Below are positions 44,385-53,867 of a stretch of DNA of 55,493 nt, piece after piece (the first letter of the stretch is position 1; each line of letters opens with the position of its first letter). The notes beneath the pieces were generated by a model. That model worked only from the letters and a program-made list of their open reading frames with translations. It was not told the DNA's origin and made no database searches. The position numbers were made by a program, and so were the translations under genes. Location of the stretch: contig DFIX01000014.1 in NCBI GenBank assembly GCA_002371495.1, positions 1-55,493 on the forward strand. The letters run 5' to 3'. The DNA comes from Eggerthellaceae bacterium UBA3686 (GTDB lineage: Bacteria > Actinomycetota > Coriobacteriia > Coriobacteriales > Eggerthellaceae).

Positions 44385-46418
44385 TTACAGCTCGAGGGTC
44401 TCGGACTTGCTGTGCTGGGCCTTGCGGGCGGTGCGCAGCAAAAACTCGTTGTTGTCGTCGGTCTGACGGATGGACTTGATCAGCATGTCCATGGCGCGCT
44501 CGGTGTTGTTCATGTTGGCAAGCAGGCGGCGCACCGCCCAGATGAGCGGGGCCATCTGCGTGTCGAGCAGCAGCTCTTCCTTGCGCGTACCCGACGCCAC
44601 CGGGTCGATGGCCGGGAAGATGCGGCGATCGGCCAGCTGGCGGTCGAGGCGCAGCTCCATGTTGCCCGTGCCCTTGAACTCCTCGAAGATGACCTCGTCC
44701 ATCTTCGAGCCGGTCTCGATCAGCGCCGAAGCCAAAATCGTCAGCGAGCCGCCGTTCTCGATGTTGCGCGCGGCACCCAGGAAGCGCTTGGGCGGGTAGA
44801 GCGCCGTGGAATCGACACCGCCCGACAGCACGCGGCCCGAAGCAGGCTGCGCCAGGTTGTAGGCGCGCGCAAGGCGCGTGATGGAATCGAGCAGGATGAC
44901 GACGTCGCGGCCGCCCTCGACCATGCGCTTGGCGCGCTCGATGACCATCTCGGCCACGGCGATGTGGTTGTCGGCGGGCATGTCGAACGTCGACGAGATT
45001 ACCTCGCCGCGAATCGAGCGCTGCATGTCGGTGACTTCCTCGGGGCGCTCGTCCACAAGCAGGCACATCAGGTGCACCTCGGGATTGTTTGCGCTGATGG
45101 AAGCAGCGATGTCCTTCAGGATGGTGGTCTTGCCGGCCTTGGGCGGCGACACGATGAGCCCGCGCTGGCCCTTGCCGATGGGCGCCACCAGATCGATGAC
45201 GCGCGCGGTCGTCGTGTTCTTGCCGTGCTCCATAATCAGACGCTCGGACGGGTAGATCGGCGTCAGGTCGGCAAAGCGCGGACGGCGTTGCAGCTCCTCG
45301 AGCGAAAGCCCGTTCACGCGGTTGATCTTCTGGATGGCAGCGAATTTCTCGTTGTCGCGCGCGGGACGCGTCGTGCCCTCGACGTAATCGCCCTTGCGAA
45401 GGCCGTTGCGCTTGATCAGCGACGTGCCCACATAGCAGTCCGTCTCGCCAGGCAGATACCCGCTCGTGCGCAGGAACCCATAGCCGTCCGACAGGATGTC
45501 GAGGACGCCGGCCACGTCGATGAAGCCTTCGGCGCGCACGCTCGCGGCGAAAACAGCTTCGACGAGTTCGGCCTTCTTGAGCCCGGTAACGTCCAGCTCA
45601 AGGGCAGCTGCGCGCTCGCGCAGCTCGCCGACCTTCAGCTCGGCCAGCTCCTCGCGCGTAACGCTTGGCTCGACCTCGCGGTTGTTGCGTTGCCGACGGT
45701 TGTGGCGGTTGTTGTTGCGCTGCTGCTGGTTGTTCGAAGCGTTACGCTGCTGTCGTGAATCCTGGCGCTGGTTGCGCGGGCGATCTTCGGCCTTCTCGGC
45801 ATCGGAAGCGGACTTGGCCTCTTCTTCGCCCTCGAGCTTCTCGACCCTCACACGGCGCGAACGCCGCTTCGGCTTGTCAGGCGTGGCGGTCGCATCGGCA
45901 TCGCCCGCGTCCTCGGAAACATCAGACTCGGCCTGGGCAGGCGCTTCGGCCGCAGCCGCTTCCGCAGCGGCCTCGTCGGTTTTCTTGGCACGCGTGCGCT
46001 GCGTACGGCGGGCCGGTTTCTCTGCGGTGACCTCGCCATCAGCGCTTTCGGCGAGCGCAGGCGGCTCGGACACCTGGGGCGCCTCGGACACCTCGACAGC
46101 TACCGGCTCTACAGCGTCGGCCGTCTTGCGCGCGCGGGTGCGACGCTTCGGGGCGGCTTCTTCGGATGCGGCTTCGGCAGCGGGCTCCTCTTCGGCAGCC
46201 TTGCGCGCGCGGGTGCGGCGCACCGGCTTCGCGGGTTCCTCGCCCGCCGCGGCCGCGGGCGCAGCTTCGGGCTTTGCCGCAGCTTCTGACGCCCCGGCCG
46301 CAGACGTGACTTCCGCCTCGGCTTTTGCCGTGCGGCGCGTACGACGGCGCGGCTTTTCCTCGCCTCCGCCTTCGCCCTCGACGGGAACGTTCACTTCTTC
46401 AATCGACTGCTCGGCCAT
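44385..46418 (-). CDS. rho: Transcription termination factor Rho with long disordered N-terminus
   Basis: The 677-residue hexameric RNA helicase ends transcription. Residues 1-250 are disordered: Ala/Glu-rich with basic R-R-T-R-x-R-K-type repeats (about 24-30, 66-73, 91-98, 137-146, 183-192), then a run rich in Asn, Gln and Arg (216-247). The Rho_N domain follows (253-290), then the RNA-binding fold with GYGFLRTSGYLPG, Walker A SPPKAGKTT (424-432) and Walker B VVILLDSITRLARAYN. The ATG touches the stop of tal (TAAATG), so translation is coupled. The length is typical of GC-rich actinobacteria; the N/Q-rich run is unusual. Confidence 0.96.
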   Translation of the reverse strand: MAEQSIEEVNVPVEGEGGGEEKPRRRTRRTAKAEAEVTSAAGASEAAAKPEAAPAAAAGEEPAKPVRRTRARKAAEEEPAAEAASEEAAPKRRTRARKTADAVEPVAVEVSEAPQVSEPPALAESADGEVTAEKPARRTQRTRAKKTDEAAAEAAAAEAPAQAESDVSEDAGDADATATPDKPKRRSRRVRVEKLEGEEEAKSASDAEKAEDRPRNQRQDSRQQRNASNNQQQRNNNRHNRRQRNNREVEPSVTREELAELKVGELRERAAALELDVTGLKKAELVEAVFAASVRAEGFIDVAGVLDILSDGYGFLRTSGYLPGETDCYVGTSLIKRNGLRKGDYVEGTTRPARDNEKFAAIQKINRVNGLSLEELQRRPRFADLTPIYPSERLIMEHGKNTTTARVIDLVAPIGKGQRGLIVSPPKAGKTTILKDIAASISANNPEVHLMCLLVDERPEEVTDMQRSIRGEVISSTFDMPADNHIAVAEMVIERAKRMVEGGRDVVILLDSITRLARAYNLAQPASGRVLSGGVDSTALYPPKRFLGAARNIENGGSLTILASALIETGSKMDEVIFEEFKGTGNMELRLDRQLADRRIFPAIDPVASGTRKEELLLDTQMAPLIWAVRRLLANMNNTERAMDMLIKSIRQTDDNNEFLLRTARKAQHSKSETLEL

Positions 46419-47105
46419 TTAAGCGTTCTGCACTTTCTCCCAGTCCTTCATAAACGAGTCCAGGCCGCGGTCGGTCAGCGGATGCTGGACCATCTTCTTC
46501 AGCACGCCGAACGGCACGGTCGCAATGTCGGCGCCCATAAGCGCGCACTGCGTCACGTGGTTGGCCGAGCGAATGGACGCGGCGATGATCTCGACTTGCT
46601 CGCCCTTGCACGTGCACGAGGTGAAATCGTAGTTGTTGATGGCGGCCACGATGTTGCCCACCTGATCGAGCCCGTCTTCAGAAATATCGTCGAAACGGCC
46701 AATGAATGGGCTGATGTAACGTGCGCCGGCGCGCGCGGCCAAAAGCGCCTGCGGCACGCTGAAGCACAGCGTCATGTTTACGGGCACGCCATGGCGGGCG
46801 AGCTCCTTGGTCGCGGCCAGACCCTCGACCATGGTCGGCACCTTCACCACGATGTTGGGGGCTATCTCGGCGAGCTTCAGGCCGTCGGCGACGATCTCGT
46901 CGCGCGTCATGGCCACGCTCTCGGCCGAAACGGGGCAATCGGGCCCCACGATATCGCAGATGCGCTTCATATGCGCATGGAAATCGTCGAGCTTGCCGCC
47001 GATCTTGGCGTACAGCGACGGATTGGTGGTGACGCCAGCAAGCGCGCCCCAGCTCGCGGCTTCCTCGATCTCGGAAAGGTCGGCGGTATCCAGGAAAAAC
47101 TTCAC
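46419..47105 (-). CDS. tal: Transaldolase (TalC/fructose-6-phosphate aldolase subfamily)
   Basis: The 228-residue enzyme has the short-subfamily features MKFFLDTADLSEI, GVTTNPSL, the Schiff-base lysine in VVKVPTM, FSVPQALLAARAGARYISPFIGR and the C-terminal ATVPFGVLKKMVQHPLTDRG. It moves a three-carbon unit in the pentose phosphate pathway. GTG 47105 has AAGGAGGG five bases upstream. It is transcribed with rho (stop and start touch). Confidence 0.93.
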   Translation of the reverse strand: MKFFLDTADLSEIEEAASWGALAGVTTNPSLYAKIGGKLDDFHAHMKRICDIVGPDCPVSAESVAMTRDEIVADGLKLAEIAPNIVVKVPTMVEGLAATKELARHGVPVNMTLCFSVPQALLAARAGARYISPFIGRFDDISEDGLDQVGNIVAAINNYDFTSCTCKGEQVEIIAASIRSANHVTQCALMGADIATVPFGVLKKMVQHPLTDRGLDSFMKDWEKVQNA

Positions 47106-47322
47106 GTGCCCTCCTTAAGGGAACATCTGCATGCGTCTGGATGCGCGCACAATGCCACCCGACTGCTGCAAATTTGGGGAAAAATAGGAACGCGCACATC
47201 ATAGCCGAACATTTCGCAGGATGCAAGAAGCCGATTAGCAACCGAATCAGCGCAGCTCGTGGCATACTATACTCAAGACACAACTGCGAACGAACGGACG
47301 CGCAAACCTTGGAGGAGCTGAT

Positions 47323-48633
47323 ATGAGGCGCATACTTGTCAAAGCCGCCAAGGGCGCGTTCAACGTTATGTATAAGCTGGGCAGGAAGAAAGAACATGTC
47401 GACGAAGTCGTTTTCCTGTCGCGGCAGACAAACGCACCGAGCTACGACTTCGCCAAGCTGGCCGAGGAGTTCCGCAGCCGCGGTTGGAAAGTCCACATGC
47501 ACCTCACCAAGGTCAAGGGACGAAACCTCGTGCCCTACGCTTTCCACGTGTTGAAGGAGATTCGCCTGCTCGGGCGATGCAAGATCGCCATCATCGACCG
47601 CTACGACCCGGTTATCTGCCTCGTCGATTTCGAGTGCGAAAAAGTCGACGATGCCAGATCGGGAGCTGGCAAAGGCGCGGTCGCAGGCTCTGGCGCGGCT
47701 TCCCGACCGGTCAACCTCAGCTACCCCACCAGGCCCGTCGTGCTGCAGTTGTGGCACGCGTTTGGCGCGTTCAAGAAGTTCGGGCACCAGAGCGTCGGCA
47801 CGCCCGAGGGGCACTCGGCGGACTTCACCGACACGTTCGACATCCACCGCAACTACTCGTGGGTCGTGTGCTCGGGCGCCGGCGCGCGCAAGGGCTTCGC
47901 CGAGGCGTTCTCGTGCCTGCCCGAGCGGGTCATCGCGATGGACCGCCCCGAGTACGACGAGCTCGCCGAGCGAGCGGCCGAACGCGCACACTTACGCGAA
48001 AAAGATCAGATCGAGAGGCCATTCAGGGTGCTCATTGCCCCGACGCTGCGAATCAACGACGAGTCTGCCCACCCGGTGCGCGCGCTTTACGAGCACAAGG
48101 AAGCGTTCGAAGCGCTTCTGCGCGACGCGGGTGGCACGGGCGGCGCGGGCGAGGCGAATGGCGCGAGCAGCTCAGGCGGCACAGCTGGAGCAGACAGCGC
48201 CACCGACGCCGCAAGCGCCACACTCAAGTTCGACGTCTGCTGGTCGTTCCACCCGCTCGAAGCCGGCCTGCCAGCGCCCGGAAACGTCTCTGACCAGCTG
48301 CTCTCGTGCGACTGCCTCGTCACCGACTACAGCTCGATCGTCTACGAAGCCTACCTCCTGGGCATCCCCACGCTGTTCTACATTCCCGACATCGCAAGCT
48401 ACAGCGTATCCCCCGGCCTCAACTCCAACCCGGCTCAGCTCTGCCCCGGCCTTTGCGCCTTCGACGAGCGCAAACTCGCGCAACTCGTAGCCAAGATTGC
48501 CGAAAACCCCAAAACCTATCCCCAAAGCGAGTTCGAGTCGTTCGCAGCATCGGCGTTCGACATCGACGTCGAACGCACAGGTAGCGCCGCCGCGAGGCTC
48601 GTCGACTTCCTCATCGCCAACCTCCCCCGATAA
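47323..48633 (+). CDS. TagF/TagB-like CDP-glycerol glycerophosphotransferase
   Basis: The 436-residue protein shows the family blocks LQLWHAFGAFKKFG (142-154) and SDQLLSCDCLVTDYSSIVYE (323-342) with LLGIPTLFYIPD. These enzymes add glycerol- or ribitol-phosphate in teichoic-acid-type polymers on the cytoplasmic membrane surface. Two Gly/Ala/Ser-rich inserts (about 109-128 and 269-300) interrupt the fold. ATG 47323 is preceded by TTGGAGGAGC; TATACT at 47268-47273 may be its -10. It lies next to the LCP gene. Activity as initiator or polymerase cannot be told apart. Confidence 0.85.
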   Translation: MRRILVKAAKGAFNVMYKLGRKKEHVDEVVFLSRQTNAPSYDFAKLAEEFRSRGWKVHMHLTKVKGRNLVPYAFHVLKEIRLLGRCKIAIIDRYDPVICLVDFECEKVDDARSGAGKGAVAGSGAASRPVNLSYPTRPVVLQLWHAFGAFKKFGHQSVGTPEGHSADFTDTFDIHRNYSWVVCSGAGARKGFAEAFSCLPERVIAMDRPEYDELAERAAERAHLREKDQIERPFRVLIAPTLRINDESAHPVRALYEHKEAFEALLRDAGGTGGAGEANGASSSGGTAGADSATDAASATLKFDVCWSFHPLEAGLPAPGNVSDQLLSCDCLVTDYSSIVYEAYLLGIPTLFYIPDIASYSVSPGLNSNPAQLCPGLCAFDERKLAQLVAKIAENPKTYPQSEFESFAASAFDIDVERTGSAAARLVDFLIANLPR

Positions 48634-48836
48634 ACGAACCGGTGGGGACATACGCTTTCGGTTCATCGTGTTCAATTGAAGATACTGTTTGCTTTCTAGC
48701 TTGCATCTGGCGCTATGTTAGTATTAACGAGTTTCTACGTTAACAACGCGCAATTTGCGGCACCCGATGTGCCGGTTTGCGCTTTACGGCATCGCCAGAC
48801 AATGCAAGCGCATAGGGCAAGGAAGGCAGCGCTCTT

Positions 48837-50222
48837 TTGAGTGATTTCGAGCGTTATAGCAGGTACAACTACGGAAAACACGCCCAGGACGTCGGGCGCG
48901 CCGCGCACTCGTCCGACGAAACCGAGTACGACTACGACGCCCCCGCGACATTCGACGGCGGCAAGCACGCCCACAACGCCGACGAGCCAGTAGCCGACCA
49001 CGCTTTCGCCGGCCCGGCTGTCAACGCGGATGCTTCTTCCTACTCGCGCTACAGCAACGACGCGCAGAGCATCAGGAAGGGCGCGCACGACCGCGAGGTC
49101 GCTTCGGGCGTCTCGGCCCTGCACAAGAAGAAGAAACGCTCGCTCGCAAAGCGCATCGGCATCGTCGTCGGCTGCGTGCTGCTGGCCATGCTCGTCGCCG
49201 GAAGCGCCTACGCGCTGTGGTTCACGAGCGCGCTCGACAAGGCCCTTGCCCCCGACGAGCAAACGTCCGATGCCCTGGCAAGCGTCCTTTCGCCCGAAGC
49301 AAGCGGCAAACCGTATTACATCCTCGTCATGGGGTCAGACTCCCGCGAAGGCAACGGTTGGGACAACATCGACCAGACCAGCGGAAACGAGCGCTCTGAT
49401 GTAATGATGCTTCTGCGCGTCGACGCGATAGGCCGCAAGATCACAATTCTTTCCATCCCGCGCGACACTCCCTACCGCCTTGCAGACGGCTCGTACGTAA
49501 AAATAAACGAGATGTTCAACGACGGCGGTGCCGCCGGGGCAGTCAAGGCGGTTTCGGAGCTTACGGGCTTGCCCATCTCGCATCATGCGCAGATTCGCGT
49601 ATCGGGCCTCGAGAACATCGTCGATATGCTCGGAGGCGTAACGGTCGATGTCCCCGTCGACATGTCATACAAGACAACCGACGGCAAGGAAGTGACGATC
49701 GAAGCGGGCAGGCAAACGCTCAACGGCAAGGAAGCCCAGATTTTCTCGCGCGCACGCCATGAATACGAGGGGAACCAAGACGAGCACCGCCAGGGCAGCG
49801 TGCGCCAGCTCCTGACCGCCATCGTCAAGAAGATTCTCGACCGCCCGGTCAACGAAATACCCGGCGTCGTCCTGCAAATTGCCAATTACGTCGAGACCGA
49901 CTACAAATCGATGGACGCAATCGGGCTTGCCATGACCTTTGCCGGCGGCGACATGACGATGTACAGCGGCACCGGCCCCTCCGAAGGCGACATCAACGAG
50001 CAAGCCGGTGGCAAATGGCTTTGCTACCTCAACCCTGGTGGATGGCAGAAAATCGTCGAGCTCACTGATGCCGGCGAAAAGCCCGAGGGCGTCGATTTCG
50101 AGAAAACCCAGATCCTCTGGACCGAAGTCACCGATCAGCCCGATTTCGATCATTCCTATGCCCGCTGCTATTACTACGGCGCTCGCCTCGACGAGAACGG
50201 CAACTGGACTACCGAACATTAG
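48837..50222 (+). CDS. LytR-CpsA-Psr (LCP) family cell-wall polymer ligase
   Basis: The 461-residue protein has a disordered Tyr/Asp/His-rich cytoplasmic N-terminus (1-100), one helix (107-129) and an LCP domain with YYILVMGSDSREG, ERSDVMMLLRVD and LSIPRDTPYRL (arginines bind the pyrophosphate lipid), and INEMFNDGG. LCP proteins attach teichoic acids or capsular glycans to peptidoglycan. The start is TTG 48837 with GGAAGG about ten bases upstream; the first visible alternative is much further in. It follows the TagF/TagB-like gene, suggesting they handle the same polymer. Confidence 0.9.
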   Translation: MSDFERYSRYNYGKHAQDVGRAAHSSDETEYDYDAPATFDGGKHAHNADEPVADHAFAGPAVNADASSYSRYSNDAQSIRKGAHDREVASGVSALHKKKKRSLAKRIGIVVGCVLLAMLVAGSAYALWFTSALDKALAPDEQTSDALASVLSPEASGKPYYILVMGSDSREGNGWDNIDQTSGNERSDVMMLLRVDAIGRKITILSIPRDTPYRLADGSYVKINEMFNDGGAAGAVKAVSELTGLPISHHAQIRVSGLENIVDMLGGVTVDVPVDMSYKTTDGKEVTIEAGRQTLNGKEAQIFSRARHEYEGNQDEHRQGSVRQLLTAIVKKILDRPVNEIPGVVLQIANYVETDYKSMDAIGLAMTFAGGDMTMYSGTGPSEGDINEQAGGKWLCYLNPGGWQKIVELTDAGEKPEGVDFEKTQILWTEVTDQPDFDHSYARCYYYGARLDENGNWTTEH

Positions 50223-50280
50223 CGTGTCGCTGCAACCAACAGGCGGCGTTTTTCGCGCGACACCTACAAAGCACATCCGA

Positions 50281-50317
50281 AAATGTGAAAAAGGGGTCAG
50301 ACCCCTTTTTCACATTT
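50281..50317. repeat. 37-nt palindrome R1, copy D
   Basis: Identical to copy A. It touches the stop TAA of the flippase gene (50319-50317) and lies between two convergent genes, where it could end both transcripts. Confidence 0.9.
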
Positions 50318-51831
50318 TAGCGGCGGAGCTTTGCGAGAGCGCCTTTCACCAGGCCGCGCTCGTAGTCGTCGGTGCAGGCGACGTAGGCGAACAGCGCGAA
50401 GACAAGGGTGTACACGAAGATTCCCGCGATAAGCTCGAGCCAACCGATCGCGGTCGCAGATGAGACAGCGCCCCACACCACAAGGCCGACAGCGCAAAGC
50501 GGCACGACGGGCGCGATCAAACGCGCCAGGCGTTTCCAAAAGTAGCGCATGTCCAGGTGCACCGAGCGCGCGTAGTAGACATTGACCAGCACGTCGCTCA
50601 CGACCACGAGCGTGATGCCCGTCGCCGCCGCGGCGCCGATGCTGCCGTACAGGCGCGCGAGCACGATGGTGATGCCGACGTTGACGATTGCCGCTACCAA
50701 GTACATCTTCCCGCGAAACGCGTACTTGTCGAGCACCTGCAAGATGACGATGCCGATGCTCTGCATGATGTCGACCGTGAAGGGCACCATGATGATTACG
50801 GCCACCCAATACGCATCGCCGAACCCCTCGCCCGCCCACAGGCGGATGAAGTCCTGGCCAAACACAATGAAGCCCGTCAGCACGAGCAAAAGCGGGTACG
50901 CCGACAGCCGCGCGACCTTCGCAAACAGAAGCGACAACTCGCGAAGGTAATCGGGCTGCTCGACGATGCGCGACACTTTGGGCATGAAGACCGACGCCAC
51001 CGCCTGCCCGAGCGGCATGTAGGTCATGCACACCTGCGCGCCCACCGCATACACCGCGACCGTCGCCGTGCCGTAGTAGTAGCCCAAAATCAGCTGGTCG
51101 GTGCGCCAGAAGATCTCGTCGGCGACGACGCCCATGATGATTCCGCCCGAAAAGCGCAGCAGGTTGCGCTGCAGCTCCTCGTCGACGCTGCGCAGGCGCG
51201 TGTCCATGCCCAGCCGTTTGCGTGCGAAGGTATGCTGGACCATGCGCAGCGCGAAGTTCAGCACGAGCTGCACGACGCAAACCGCCAAAGCATTGGGAAA
51301 CCACCCGATCACGAGCACGACCACGATCGGCTGCGCCACGATTACGGCAAGCTGCGTCAGTTTCAGGAAGACGAACTCCTCGTGCGCGGTTATGACCGAA
51401 GCGCTTATGGTATTGCTCATGGTGACGATGAGGTTTGCCACGAGCAGCGCCAGAAGCAGGCAGCTCTCGTCGAGCTCCCACGCGGTCAGCGAGCCTGCAT
51501 ACACGACGCGCACGAGCCCCATGCACACGATGCCCACGCCGATGGCGGCCAAGCTGATCCAACGCACCGCCTTCGTGGCCGTGGCCAGCGTGTTCGCCAT
51601 GCCGTCCTCGTCGCCTTCGGCGAGGTACTTGCAGTAGAAACGCGTGACGCCCGCACCGAGCGTTGTGTTGACGATGGCGATGTAGGCGATGATCGAGCCG
51701 ATCATCTGGTACAGGCCGTACTCGCTGCGCCCGATGCCCACGAGCAGGAGCGGCACGTACACAAGCCCCACCACCATCTGGCAGATCGTGTACGCATACG
51801 AGGCTACGGCCCCGCTCCTCCTCTTGTTCAC
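50317..51831 (-). CDS. Polysaccharide flippase (Wzx/MVF family)
   Basis: The 504-residue protein has about 14 membrane segments, in line with MVF-family flippases: NTTLGAGVTRFYCKYLAEGD, GYYYGTATVAVYAVGAQVC and VFMPKVSRIVEQ. It would flip an undecaprenyl-pyrophosphate-linked repeat unit outward. GTG 51831 has AAGGAG seven bases upstream. It follows rfbA and rfbB in the same direction, with R1 palindromes before it. Confidence 0.88.
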   Translation of the reverse strand: MNKRRSGAVASYAYTICQMVVGLVYVPLLLVGIGRSEYGLYQMIGSIIAYIAIVNTTLGAGVTRFYCKYLAEGDEDGMANTLATATKAVRWISLAAIGVGIVCMGLVRVVYAGSLTAWELDESCLLLALLVANLIVTMSNTISASVITAHEEFVFLKLTQLAVIVAQPIVVVLVIGWFPNALAVCVVQLVLNFALRMVQHTFARKRLGMDTRLRSVDEELQRNLLRFSGGIIMGVVADEIFWRTDQLILGYYYGTATVAVYAVGAQVCMTYMPLGQAVASVFMPKVSRIVEQPDYLRELSLLFAKVARLSAYPLLLVLTGFIVFGQDFIRLWAGEGFGDAYWVAVIIMVPFTVDIMQSIGIVILQVLDKYAFRGKMYLVAAIVNVGITIVLARLYGSIGAAAATGITLVVVSDVLVNVYYARSVHLDMRYFWKRLARLIAPVVPLCAVGLVVWGAVSSATAIGWLELIAGIFVYTLVFALFAYVACTDDYERGLVKGALAKLRR

Positions 51832-51845
51832 CTTCCGTCTCCTTA

Positions 51846-51881
51846 AAATGTGAAAAAGGGTCAGACCCCTTTTTCACATTT
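51846..51881. repeat. 37-nt palindrome R1, copy E (one base short)
   Basis: As copy A but one G is missing from the left G-run (36 bases). It lies between rfbB and the flippase, both on the minus strand, seven bases past the rfbB stop. Confidence 0.88.
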
Positions 51882-51888
51882 TCGCTTG

Positions 51889-52908
51889 CTACTGGCCCTG
51901 GGCGGCGTACTTGGCCTCGGTCGCTTCCTTGGCGCCCTGCCACCACTCGGGGTTGGCGCGGTACCATTCGATGGTCTGGGCCAGACCCTCGGCGAAATCG
52001 GTGTGCTTGGGAACCCAGCCAAGCTCGGTGCGCAGCTTCGTGGCGTCGATCGCATAGCGGCGGTCGTGACCGGGGCGGTCGCGCACCCAATCGAAATCGT
52101 CCGCGCCCTTTCCCATGCCAGCAAGGATCGCGCGTAGCACATCGATGTTGCCGCGCTCGCCGTTTGCGCCGATCAGGTACGTCTCTCCGATGCGCCCGCG
52201 GGTCAGGATCTCCCACACGGCAGACGAGTGGTCTTCGGTGTGAATCCAGTCGCGCACGTTCTTGCCATCGCCATAGAGCTTCGGACGGATGCCGCACAGA
52301 ATGTTGGTAATCTGGCGCGGGATGAACTTCTCGATATGCTGGCGTGGGCCGTAGTTGTTCGAGCAGTTGCTGATCGTGGCGCGCACGCCGTAGGTGCGGT
52401 ACCACGCGCGCACGAGCAAGTCGCTCGACGCCTTCGTCGAGCTGTAAGGGCTGCTGGGATGGTACGGCGTATCTTCCGTAAACTTCGCAGGATCGTCGAG
52501 CGCCAAATCGCCGTACACCTCGTCGGTCGAGATGTGGTGGAAACGCACCTTGTGCTTGCGCGCAGCCTCGAGCAGCGTGAACGTGCCCTCGACGTTGGTG
52601 CGCACAAACGGCGCCGGATCGGCGATGGAATTGTCGTTGTGCGATTCGGCCGCGAAATGCACGACCGCGTCGGCATGCGCGAACAGCTCGTCGACCAGCG
52701 GCGCGTCGCAGATGTCGCCGTGCACGAACGTCATGCGCTCCTCGGGAATGCCGTCGAGGTTGGCCCGGTTGCCGGCGTAGGTCAGCGCGTCGAGCACCGT
52801 CACGTGCACGCCCGGCTGGTTGTCGACCACCCAGTGCACGAAGTTGCTGCCGATGAACCCGGCCCCGCCGGTCACGATTATCTTCTTGGGCTCAAATGCC
52901 TCTGCCAT
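51889..52908 (-). CDS. rfbB: dTDP-glucose 4,6-dehydratase
   Basis: The 339-residue short-chain dehydrogenase/reductase has the NAD-binding loop TGGAGFIGSNFV, the acid pair in STDEVYGD and the Tyr-x-x-x-Lys motif YSSTKASSD. It turns dTDP-glucose into dTDP-4-keto-6-deoxyglucose. It follows rfbA; R1 copy F lies between them and copy E after it. The product would serve WecE (24867-25997). No rfbC or rfbD is in this window. Confidence 0.95.
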   Translation of the reverse strand: MAEAFEPKKIIVTGGAGFIGSNFVHWVVDNQPGVHVTVLDALTYAGNRANLDGIPEERMTFVHGDICDAPLVDELFAHADAVVHFAAESHNDNSIADPAPFVRTNVEGTFTLLEAARKHKVRFHHISTDEVYGDLALDDPAKFTEDTPYHPSSPYSSTKASSDLLVRAWYRTYGVRATISNCSNNYGPRQHIEKFIPRQITNILCGIRPKLYGDGKNVRDWIHTEDHSSAVWEILTRGRIGETYLIGANGERGNIDVLRAILAGMGKGADDFDWVRDRPGHDRRYAIDATKLRTELGWVPKHTDFAEGLAQTIEWYRANPEWWQGAKEATEAKYAAQGQ

Positions 52909-52933
52909 AATTCATCTTCTCGCTTTCATACCA

Positions 52934-52970
52934 AAATGTGAAAAAAGGGTCTGACCCCTTTTTCACATTT
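52934..52970. repeat. 37-nt palindrome R1, copy F
   Basis: As copy A but with one left G changed to A and central TCTGA in place of TCAGA. It lies six bases past the rfbA stop and 26 before rfbB. Confidence 0.88.
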
Positions 52971-52976
52971 TTACCT

Positions 52977-53867
52977 TCAATCGTTCTTGGGGTAGAAGAT
53001 CTCGCCGTCGGCGACGCGCTTCAGGTACTTGCCGTAGTCGGATTTGCCGTACAGCTCAGCGGATTCGCGCAGCGTCTCGAGCGAGATCCAGCCGTTCAGG
53101 TAGGCGATCTCTTCCAGCGAGCTGATCTGCACGCGCTGGGAGTTCTCGACCACGCGCACGAGCTCGGCGGCATGGAAGAGCGAGTCCATGGTGCCGGTGT
53201 CGAACCACGTGTAGCCGCGGCCGAGCGTAACGACGTTGAGCGAGCCGTCTTCCAAATACATCTGGTTGAGCGATGTGATCTCGAGCTCGCCGCGAGCGGA
53301 GGGCTTCACCTGCTTGGCAAAATCCACCACGCGGTCATCGTAGAAGTACAGGCCGGTCACGGCAAAGTTCGAACGCGGGTGCTCGGGCTTCTCCTCGATC
53401 GAGACGGCGTGACCGTCCTCGTCGAACTCAACCACGCCGAAGCGCTCGGGGTCCTCGACGTAGTAGCCGAACACGGTGGCGCCCCGCTCGTTCTTGCGGG
53501 CACGCTGCAGGTGGCGCCCCAGGCCGTTGCCATAGAAGATGTTGTCGCCCAAGATGAGCGCGCACGAATCGCCGTCGATGAAATCCTCGCCGATGAGGAA
53601 CGCCTGCGCTAGCCCGTCAGGCGACGGCTGCACGGCGTAGTGGAGCTCCAACCCGAACTGCGAGCCGTCCTGCAGCAGGTTGCGGAAATTCGGCAGGTCC
53701 TGCGGCGTGCTGATGATCAGGATGTCGCGGATGCCCGACAGCATCAACGTCGACAACGGGTAGTAGATCATCGGCTTGTCGTAGACCGGCAGCAGCTGCT
53801 TAGACGTGACCGTGGTTATCGGGTACAAGCGTGTGCCCGAACCGCCTGCTAAAACGATGCCTTTCAT
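52977..53867 (-). CDS. rfbA: Glucose-1-phosphate thymidylyltransferase
   Basis: The 296-residue nucleotidyltransferase begins MKGIVLAGGSGTRLYPIT with the nucleotide-binding loop and continues SKQLLPVYDKPMIYYPLS and GDNIFYGNGL. It makes dTDP-glucose, the first step of the dTDP-deoxysugar route. I use ATG 53867 with AAGG six bases upstream; 45 codons open upstream have no similarity to the family. Confidence 0.96.
   Translation of the reverse strand: MKGIVLAGGSGTRLYPITTVTSKQLLPVYDKPMIYYPLSTLMLSGIRDILIISTPQDLPNFRNLLQDGSQFGLELHYAVQPSPDGLAQAFLIGEDFIDGDSCALILGDNIFYGNGLGRHLQRARKNERGATVFGYYVEDPERFGVVEFDEDGHAVSIEEKPEHPRSNFAVTGLYFYDDRVVDFAKQVKPSARGELEITSLNQMYLEDGSLNVVTLGRGYTWFDTGTMDSLFHAAELVRVVENSQRVQISSLEEIAYLNGWISLETLRESAELYGKSDYGKYLKRVADGEIFYPKND

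Noticed and set aside
48640..48672. A terminator after the TagF/TagB-like gene
   Set aside because: GAACCG/CGGTTC pair, but the loop is long (about 15 bases) and no T-run follows.
50297..52405. A 702-codon frame on the minus strand across the flippase and rfbB
   Set aside because: It overlaps two well-supported genes in another frame and its composition (Arg/Ala/His-rich) is that of a shifted frame.
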